DNA of 64,000 nucleotides from JOPF133 sp035505095 (lineage in GTDB: Bacteria; Acidobacteriota; Terriglobia; Bryobacterales; Bryobacteraceae), in contig DATJRE010000235.1 of the NCBI GenBank assembly GCA_035505095.1, forward strand, positions 1-64,000, written 5' to 3'. Position numbers and translations under genes: made by a program. Below are positions 58,390 to 64,000 of the stretch, in pieces. Numbering within the stretch: the first letter of the stretch is position 1; the number at the start of each line of letters is the position of its first letter. The notes beneath the pieces were generated by a model. The model saw nothing but the letters and a program-made list of their open reading frames with translations. It did not search any database and was not told the DNA's origin.

Positions 58390-60209
58390 GGCTGCGAGGG
58401 GCGGAATCCCATGCCGGCGATTTTCCCGTCGGGCGTCAGGGCGATGTGGCATTCCAGCGTGCCATTCTGAAATTTGACTTCGTAAACGTCGCCGCCGCTC
58501 GATTCCACTCGCTTAAAGGTCACCGACAGCACCGCGCCGAGCTGCTTTGCGCTGGCCTGCGCCTCCGGCAGCCCCTGGCGGATTACCGCGGCAAATTCCG
58601 GAAACAGTTGCGAATAGTCCGGCCGCCCCTCCCGCAGTTCCTCGATCAACCGCCGCATCGCCGCCTCGCTGCCGGGCGCAGGCTTCTGCTCCTGAAACCG
58701 CCTGGCGAGCGAAGCAGCGTTGGCCTCCATCCGTTGCGCCTCGGCGCCTTCCACGCGGTTGGCCGGCACTACCATTCCGTTCTGGCGCAGCGTCAGCCCG
58801 GTCGCCTTTCCCTGCGCGTCCACCTGGAAGGTGAACTGTGCGTCCACCGCCTTCAGGAAAAACTCCCGCGCGCTCTCCGGAAATGCGGGGAACTTCGGTT
58901 GCCCGCTGAGTTGCACGAAGAGCCGATCTCCCTCCCGCGTCACCGTGAAAAGGCCTCTCGGGCTTTGGTACGCACCCACGTAACTCTCCAGGGTTTGCGG
59001 GTCTACGGTGGCGATGGTACGTTCCACCGGCTGAAAATCCGGCCAGCCATACTCCCGCGCCACGCTACGCTCGATCTCCGCAGCCAGTTGCCCTCCGCTA
59101 TCGCTGTTCGTCATCACCACCAGGCCGTCGCCGTGTTCGAAGGCGATCAGGTTGCATCGATAACCTTCGTTCGCCCCGCCGTGGTCGAAGTAAGGATGCT
59201 CCGCGCTTCCGCCCAGCGCCGGTCCCAGCCCCTGATGGTTCAAGCCCGGCGCCAGCATCTGCCGCACCATCGCCGCGGAAAGCACTTTGTTCGACGTGCC
59301 CGCCAGCGATTTCTGCACTTCGATGGCGTATCGCGCAAGGTCCGAAGGAGTGGTCCACAAACCGGCCGGCGCCATTTCGGGGTACACATGCGGTCCACCG
59401 GGAACAGGCTCCCCATCGGCGCGGTACGGCGTCGCCACTTCCGCCATCCGGTCCTGGGGCAAAGGTTGCTGGTAAGTGCTTCGGGTCATGCCGATGGGCG
59501 CCAGCACCGTATCGTGCATCAGCTTGGGGAATGGCTCGCCGGTAACATCCAGCAGTAACTGCTGCACCACCACATAGCCGCCGCCCGAGTACCGCCAGAG
59601 CGTGCCCGGCTCAATATCCACGCGGATCGGCGGACTATTCGCCGGCTTTTCGCCGTTCAGAACCTCAATCAGCGCCGGCACCGGAGCACCCGCGGCATAA
59701 CCTGCGAATCCGTGTACGGTCATCCCGGCCGTATGGGTGAGTAACTCGCGAATGGTCACCTTTCGGCGCTCGGTAAACGAATTCGCCGGCACCTTCCAGC
59801 TCTTGAGATACTCGTTCACGTCCGTATCCAGCGAAAGCTTTCCCGCCTGCACCAGGTGGAGCACCGCCATGGCTGCCACCGGCTTGCTGATCGAGGCCGC
59901 CTGGAACAGCGTATCCGGAGTAACCGGCGGCCCGCCGATTCGGGTGACGCCGAAACCCCGCGCCCATTCGATTCTGCCCTCATGAATGACCGCGATGCCG
60001 ACTCCGGGGACGTGCAGCGCCGCCATCCGGCCGGCCAATTTGGCCGTGGCCGCCGGCTCGCCTTTGACAATCACCGCGGGCGGCATAGCGTCCACTACGC
60101 GCCGGATGCGCTCCTCCAACGTGGAGGGCGTCTGGCCGGCCAAAGTGCCGCCAATCATGGTGCAAACGATCCCGCCGAACAGGCGGCGAAGCAGAGTCGA
60201 GGTCCACAT
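58386..60209 (-). CDS. Class C beta-lactamase-like serine hydrolase
   Basis: 607 residues. The ATG at 60209 has GGGAGGG 7 nt upstream and gives a signal peptide (LLRRLFGGIVCTMIGGTLAGQ). The beta-lactamase/D-aminopeptidase fold carries S106-I-S-K109 (SxxK), Y-S-G in WRYSGGG (the YxN equivalent, with Gly in place of Asn) and HGG in FDHGGANEG. A C-terminal domain of about 200 residues follows (LESYVGAYQSPRGLFTVTREGDRLFVQL). More likely an esterase or peptidase than an antibiotic resistance enzyme. Its stop overlaps the maturase stop by 4 nt on the opposite strand. Confidence 0.9.
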   Translation of the reverse strand: MWTSTLLRRLFGGIVCTMIGGTLAGQTPSTLEERIRRVVDAMPPAVIVKGEPAATAKLAGRMAALHVPGVGIAVIHEGRIEWARGFGVTRIGGPPVTPDTLFQAASISKPVAAMAVLHLVQAGKLSLDTDVNEYLKSWKVPANSFTERRKVTIRELLTHTAGMTVHGFAGYAAGAPVPALIEVLNGEKPANSPPIRVDIEPGTLWRYSGGGYVVVQQLLLDVTGEPFPKLMHDTVLAPIGMTRSTYQQPLPQDRMAEVATPYRADGEPVPGGPHVYPEMAPAGLWTTPSDLARYAIEVQKSLAGTSNKVLSAAMVRQMLAPGLNHQGLGPALGGSAEHPYFDHGGANEGYRCNLIAFEHGDGLVVMTNSDSGGQLAAEIERSVAREYGWPDFQPVERTIATVDPQTLESYVGAYQSPRGLFTVTREGDRLFVQLSGQPKFPAFPESAREFFLKAVDAQFTFQVDAQGKATGLTLRQNGMVVPANRVEGAEAQRMEANAASLARRFQEQKPAPGSEAAMRRLIEELREGRPDYSQLFPEFAAVIRQGLPEAQASAKQLGAVLSVTFKRVESSGGDVYEVKFQNGTLECHIALTPDGKIAGMGFRPSQP

Positions 60210-60349
60210 AATTGAACCCTCCCGGGCTCGGGCCGGAGCCAGTGTAACACACGCTTCGGCCAGCCCTTCCGCGGCCGCTAAGTGCCGTAACTCATGGATT
60301 GCATTCGGCGCAACCTCGCCGATTCTGATATCCTCGGAAGCGAGGAGCC

Positions 60350-61207
60350 ATGACCCTCCGCAAGTCTGTCTGGTGGGCGGCCAGCGTGGTGTTGCTGGGA
60401 ACTCTTTCCGCGTTCCAGGCGCCCTTCCGCGAATACCCCGGCGTGGAATACCGCCTGGGCGAGATCCCTCTGCCCCCGGACTACCAGGAGAAAACCGAGT
60501 GGACCTTCGCGCGGCTGATGTATCCACCAGCGCCCGGCGGCCGCTACGGGCGAGCCTTCGGATTCGGCGGCTACGGCTATCGCGGCGCCGGACGCTGGAC
60601 CGAGGGCAACTCCATCTGGACCCAGGACTATCCGCGCGCCGACCGCCATTTCGTGCAGGCCCTGCGCCGCCTCACCCGCATCCAGGTGCGCAGCGTGGAA
60701 CAGCCCATCAACCTGGACGATGGCTCGGTGTACGATTGGCCCTGGCTCTATGCCGTGCAGCCAGGCCATTGGATGTTGACCGACGCCCAGGCCAAGACCC
60801 TCCGCGAATACCTCTTGCGCGGCGGCTTCTTCATGGCCGACGATTTCTGGGGACCCGACGAGTGGGAGGTCTTCATGCAGAGCATGAAAAAAATCTTCCC
60901 CGACCGCCAGTGGGTGGACCTCGACGACAAGGACCCCATCTTTCACACCGTCTACGACCTGGACGAGCGCTACCAGATCGCCAGCGAAGGCTCGGTCCAG
61001 CGGGGCCGTAGCTGGAAGTGCGAAGGCTGCCCCGCGCGCTGGCGCGGCATTTACGACGATCACGGCCGCGTGGTGGTCGCCATGACTTACCAGTCCGACG
61101 TGGGCGATTCGTGGGAGTGGGCGGACGCGCCTTACTATCCCGAACATTACTCCGCACTCGGCATCCGCATTGGCGTAAACTACGTGGTTTACGCGATGAC
61201 GCACTGA
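60350..61207 (+). CDS. DUF4159-domain exported protein
   Basis: 285 residues. Signal peptide (WWAASVVLLGTLSAFQA), then the DUF4159 domain: WTFARLMYPP, WTEGNSIWTQDYPRADRHFVQALRRLTRI, YAVQPGHWMLTDAQAKTLREYLLRGGFFMADDFWGP and FHTVYDLDERYQI. The fold is related to glutamine amidotransferase-like domains and the family is common near membrane VWA/ATPase genes. Function unknown. The next gene follows after 14 nt. Confidence 0.9.
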   Translation: MTLRKSVWWAASVVLLGTLSAFQAPFREYPGVEYRLGEIPLPPDYQEKTEWTFARLMYPPAPGGRYGRAFGFGGYGYRGAGRWTEGNSIWTQDYPRADRHFVQALRRLTRIQVRSVEQPINLDDGSVYDWPWLYAVQPGHWMLTDAQAKTLREYLLRGGFFMADDFWGPDEWEVFMQSMKKIFPDRQWVDLDDKDPIFHTVYDLDERYQIASEGSVQRGRSWKCEGCPARWRGIYDDHGRVVVAMTYQSDVGDSWEWADAPYYPEHYSALGIRIGVNYVVYAMTH

Positions 61208-61221
61208 TCGCCCGCCAAAAC

Positions 61222-61986
61222 ATGCTGACCGCCATCACCCGCGCCGTGAGTCCGTCGCTGAATCGCTGCGAACTCACCTTTCTCGACCGCCAGGAAATCG
61301 ACGTTGCCAGGGCCATCGCGCAGCATCGTTGCTACCGCGATTGCCTGGTGGAACTGGGCCTCGCGGTGCTCACCCTGCCGGCCGAGCCTGCGCTGCCGGA
61401 TTCCGTTTTTGTCGAGGACCCCGCCGTGGTGGTGGATGAGGTGGCCGTAATCCTGCGCATGGGGGCCGAATCGCGGCGCCCCGAATCCGAGAGCCTGGCG
61501 CGCGCACTGGCGCCTTACCGGCCGCTGCGCCGCCTGCGCGAGCCGGCCACGCTGGAGGGCGGCGACGTGGTCCGCGTGGACCGCCGCATCTTCGTCGGGC
61601 TTTCGGGCCGCACCAACCAGGCCGGCATCGAGCAACTGTCCGCCGAGCTGGAGCCGCTCGGTTACACCGTGAGCGCCGTCGAAATGCGCGGCTGTCTGCA
61701 CCTGAAATCGGCCTGCTGCGGCCTGCCCGGCGGCCGCCTGCTGGCCAACCCCGAATGGGTAGACACCGCGGCCTTCGCCGGCCTCGACATCGTCAGCGTG
61801 GCGCCGGATGAGCCGGCCGCCGCCGACGTGCTGGCGATCGGCGACACCGTGCTCATCCCCGCGGCCTTTCCGGCCACCGCCGCGCGCCTTGCCGGTTTGG
61901 GCTTGCAGGTGATCCCGCTGGACGTTTCGGAGCTCTTGAAGGCCGAAGCCGGCGTGACGTGCATGAGCGTAGTCTTCACCGCGTAG
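61222..61986 (+). CDS. Dimethylargininase-like amidinohydrolase (DDAH family)
   Basis: 254 residues. Pentein fold: ITRAVSPSLNRCEL, FVEDPAVVVDEVAVI, LEGGDVVRVDRRIFVGLSGRTN, the catalytic H160 in CLHLKSACC, and C247 in GVTCMSVVF, the nucleophile. DDAH hydrolyses methylated arginines to citrulline and methylamine. The start ATG at 61222 has no strong ribosome site. It shares the DUF4159 transcript, at least by position. Confidence 0.92.
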   Translation: MLTAITRAVSPSLNRCELTFLDRQEIDVARAIAQHRCYRDCLVELGLAVLTLPAEPALPDSVFVEDPAVVVDEVAVILRMGAESRRPESESLARALAPYRPLRRLREPATLEGGDVVRVDRRIFVGLSGRTNQAGIEQLSAELEPLGYTVSAVEMRGCLHLKSACCGLPGGRLLANPEWVDTAAFAGLDIVSVAPDEPAAADVLAIGDTVLIPAAFPATAARLAGLGLQVIPLDVSELLKAEAGVTCMSVVFTA

Positions 61987-61998
61987 GCCAGGCGGCCT
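61985..61998. terminator. Short bidirectional hairpin between convergent genes
   Basis: AGGCC and GGCCT flank an AGGC loop, right at the end of the DDAH gene and just before the ADOP stop. The stem is only 5 bp and has no T-run. Confidence 0.25.
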
Positions 61999-62000
61999 GA

Positions 62001-64000
62001 TCAGCACTCGCGGCGCAGCGCATGGATCGGGTCGACGCGGCTGGCCCTGCGCGCGGGCAACCACACGGCGACAATTGCCACGCCGCTCAAAATTACCGGC
62101 ACCGCCAGAAACGCCAGCGGGTCCAGCCGATTCACTCCGAACAGGAAGCTCCGCACGAAGCGCGTCAAGCCGAACGCCGCGGCCAACCCGAGCGCCACGC
62201 CGATCAGCGCCAGCCGGATGCCCTGCAGAACCACCATGTTCCGCACGTCGCCCGATTGCGCTCCCAGCGCCATGCGGATGCCGATTTCGAGCGTGCGCTG
62301 CTCCACCGAATACGCCATCAATCCGTAAATCCCCACCGCCGCCAGAAACACTGCCAGCCCGCCGAAAATGCTCATCAGCAGCATCTGGAATTTCTGCTCC
62401 GCGGTCGATTGCACCAGCACTTCGCGCATCGACCGCAGCGGAGGCACCGGGACGCCGGTGGCCCTGCGCAGCTCGCCACGAATCTCCTCATCGAGCGCCG
62501 GCGATTGCCCGTGAGTCCGCAGCACCGCCCACATCGTGTAGGCACGCGTATTGGGCCGCTGCGCCAGCGGAACAAACACCGCCGGCAGCGGCTGCATTCC
62601 CAGCGCATCCTCATGCACATCGCCCACAATACCGACCACCTGGCGCGGCGGCTCGTCGAAATTCTGGCCCAGCCCGCGGCCGATCACCAGCCGGTCATTC
62701 AGCGGATCGCCCGTGGGCCAGAATTGCCGCGCCATGGCCTGATTGATTACCGCTACCGCGGGTGCGCCGCGCCGGTCGCCTTCCGTAAACGCCCTTCCGC
62801 GCAGCAAAGGAATTTTGAGCACGTCGAAGTACTCCGGCGATACCGTCATCCACCGGGCGTTGCCGTGGGCCAGGCCGGTCAGGGGCCGGCCCAGGATCAC
62901 GATGGTCAGGCTGTTAAATCCGCCCTCCAGCGGCAACAGTTGGGTCAGCGCGGCGCTCTCCACTGCCGGCAGGCGTTGCAGCCGCCGAAAAACATCCGCA
63001 GCGATGTCATCCACACCGGGCAACCTCGCAAGCTGCGGGTCCAAAGTAACCCGCGCGGCCACCGCCTGGTGCGGGTCGAAGCCCGGATTGACGGACCGCA
63101 ACGCCACCAGCGTGCGAATGAAGAGCGCCGCGCCAATCGATAAAACGATCGCCAGGCTCATCTCGCCGACCGCCAGCAGCGAGCGCGCCCGATTCTGGCG
63201 GGAACTGCCGCCCGTGCGCCCTCCGCCTTCCTTCAGCACGCCGCTGAGGTCGGCGCGCGACGCCTCGAGCGCCGGAATCAGGCCAAACAGGATGCCCGTG
63301 GCCAGCGCCGTCAGCACGGTGAACGCCAGCACGCGCCAATCCATCGCCACATTCGCACCCTTCACTCCCAGCCGCGGAAGATCCACCGGATTGGCCGCCA
63401 GCAGCGCGCGAATTCCACCGGCTCCCAGCGCCAGCCCGCCCGCGGCGCCGGCGGCGGAGAGCAACACGCTCTCGGTGAGAAGCTGCCGCACGATTCTCCA
63501 GCGCGGCGCGCCTACAGCGATGCGGGTGGCGATCTCGCGCCTCCGGCCCGCGGCCCGGATCAGCAACAGGTTGGCCACATTGGCACAGGCAATCAGCCAT
63601 ACCAGGCCCACCGCGCCGGCCAGCAGCAGCAGCGACGACCGCACATCCTGCGCCAGAAAATCTCGCAGCGGCTGCACGCTGAAAACGTCTTCCCGGCTGG
63701 TCGAAAGCGCGTTCGGATACCGCCGCCGGAATTCCTGCGTCGTCAGCCGCATTTGCGCGTTGGCCTGGTCCAGCGAGACACCCGCCTTGATGCGGCCGAG
63801 CGCCCGAAAATAATGCACCTGGTTGTTGCTGTTGGGGTCGATCGGAAACGGAAACCAGAGGTCGGGAGGATCGCCCTCCGCAAGGCGAATGCCCGCTGGA
63901 AGAATGCCGATCACCTGGTAAGACTCATTGTCGAGCGAGATAACCTTGCCCACAATCCGCGGATCGCCGCCCAGCATCTTGCGCCAGAAGCTGTGACTCA
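62001..64000 (-). CDS. ADOP-type MacB/FtsX permease, cut by the window edge
   Basis: The frame runs past the window's right edge (the visible part continues SHSFWRKMLGGDP upstream). Visible: a MacB-like periplasmic core, FtsX helices (LLLLAGAVGLVWLIACANVANLLLIRAAGR), a second core (MTVSPEYFDVLKIPLLRG) and the final FtsX block (SIFGGLAVFLAAVGIYGLMAYSVEQRTLEIGIRMALGA, then LPARRASRVDPIHALRREC). Same family as the permease at 9931. Its PadR partner, if present, would be outside the window. Confidence 0.93.
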   Translation of the reverse strand, partial: SHSFWRKMLGGDPRIVGKVISLDNESYQVIGILPAGIRLAEGDPPDLWFPFPIDPNSNNQVHYFRALGRIKAGVSLDQANAQMRLTTQEFRRRYPNALSTSREDVFSVQPLRDFLAQDVRSSLLLLAGAVGLVWLIACANVANLLLIRAAGRRREIATRIAVGAPRWRIVRQLLTESVLLSAAGAAGGLALGAGGIRALLAANPVDLPRLGVKGANVAMDWRVLAFTVLTALATGILFGLIPALEASRADLSGVLKEGGGRTGGSSRQNRARSLLAVGEMSLAIVLSIGAALFIRTLVALRSVNPGFDPHQAVAARVTLDPQLARLPGVDDIAADVFRRLQRLPAVESAALTQLLPLEGGFNSLTIVILGRPLTGLAHGNARWMTVSPEYFDVLKIPLLRGRAFTEGDRRGAPAVAVINQAMARQFWPTGDPLNDRLVIGRGLGQNFDEPPRQVVGIVGDVHEDALGMQPLPAVFVPLAQRPNTRAYTMWAVLRTHGQSPALDEEIRGELRRATGVPVPPLRSMREVLVQSTAEQKFQMLLMSIFGGLAVFLAAVGIYGLMAYSVEQRTLEIGIRMALGAQSGDVRNMVVLQGIRLALIGVALGLAAAFGLTRFVRSFLFGVNRLDPLAFLAVPVILSGVAIVAVWLPARRASRVDPIHALRREC

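Overview
The window is high-GC and gene-dense. Its gene families point to a soil Acidobacteriota, most likely the Solibacter/Bryobacter group. Indicators are an acidobacterial VWA-domain secreted protein beside an Oar-like TonB receptor, a TIGR03435-type protein, two MacB/FtsX-type acidobacterial permeases (one next to a PadR regulator), two large Ser/Thr protein kinases, an ECF sigma factor of the acidobacterial kinase-linked type, and many secreted hydrolases. This assignment is inferred from family content. No rRNA, tRNA, CRISPR array or intact transposon was found.

Layout. 1-6148 (minus strand): a partial protease-like gene, the VWA protein, the Oar-like receptor and a frameshifted TIGR03435 gene. 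6676-8792 (minus): rarA coupled to an SPOUT rRNA methyltransferase. 8831-18913 (mostly plus): YdcF-like protein, PadR regulator with permease, coiled-coil protein, beta-barrel, two small membrane proteins, a CpoB-like TPR protein, a TauE/SafE transporter, an enolase-superfamily enzyme (minus) and a fibronectin-type lipoprotein. 18999-21723 (minus): an ECF sigma factor overlapping its Ser/Thr kinase. 22067-29072: a methyltransferase that looks leaderless, a TetR regulator, a small Cys-rich protein, a dihaem oxidoreductase and a second, multi-membrane-span kinase. 29073-31800: a zinc-ribbon gene with a tandemly duplicated 3' end, proline dehydrogenase, two small membrane proteins and copies of an interspersed repeat.

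31801-37512: an RRM protein, then a tightly coupled run of single-POTRA Omp85 barrel, exported protein, NtrY-type kinase and NtrX-type sigma54 activator, followed by a Uma2 nuclease-fold protein. This looks like an envelope-linked signalling operon. 37724-39905: a tetrahaem cytochrome made of four repeats and an orphan low-GC gene. 39940-48675: GH42 beta-galactosidase, NmrA-like protein, a coupled zinc-ribbon/unknown pair, a tannase-family esterase and a hybrid histidine kinase.

48862-60209: a catabolic block with GH76 mannanase, S9 peptidase, DUF1080 hydrolase, Gfo/Idh oxidoreductase, a Cys-type sulfatase, its radical-SAM maturase and a class-C-beta-lactamase-like hydrolase. This suggests breakdown of complex, partly sulfated, extracellular glycans. 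60350-64000: a DUF4159 protein, a dimethylargininase-like hydrolase and a permease that runs off the window end.

The most interesting signals are the sigma factor/kinase overlap with Thr residues in the place of the usual acidic sigma2.2 motif, a set of promoters lying 5-7 nt from start codons (leaderless transcripts), the fourfold haem/WxHxxxM repeat protein, and the Omp85-NtrYX operon.
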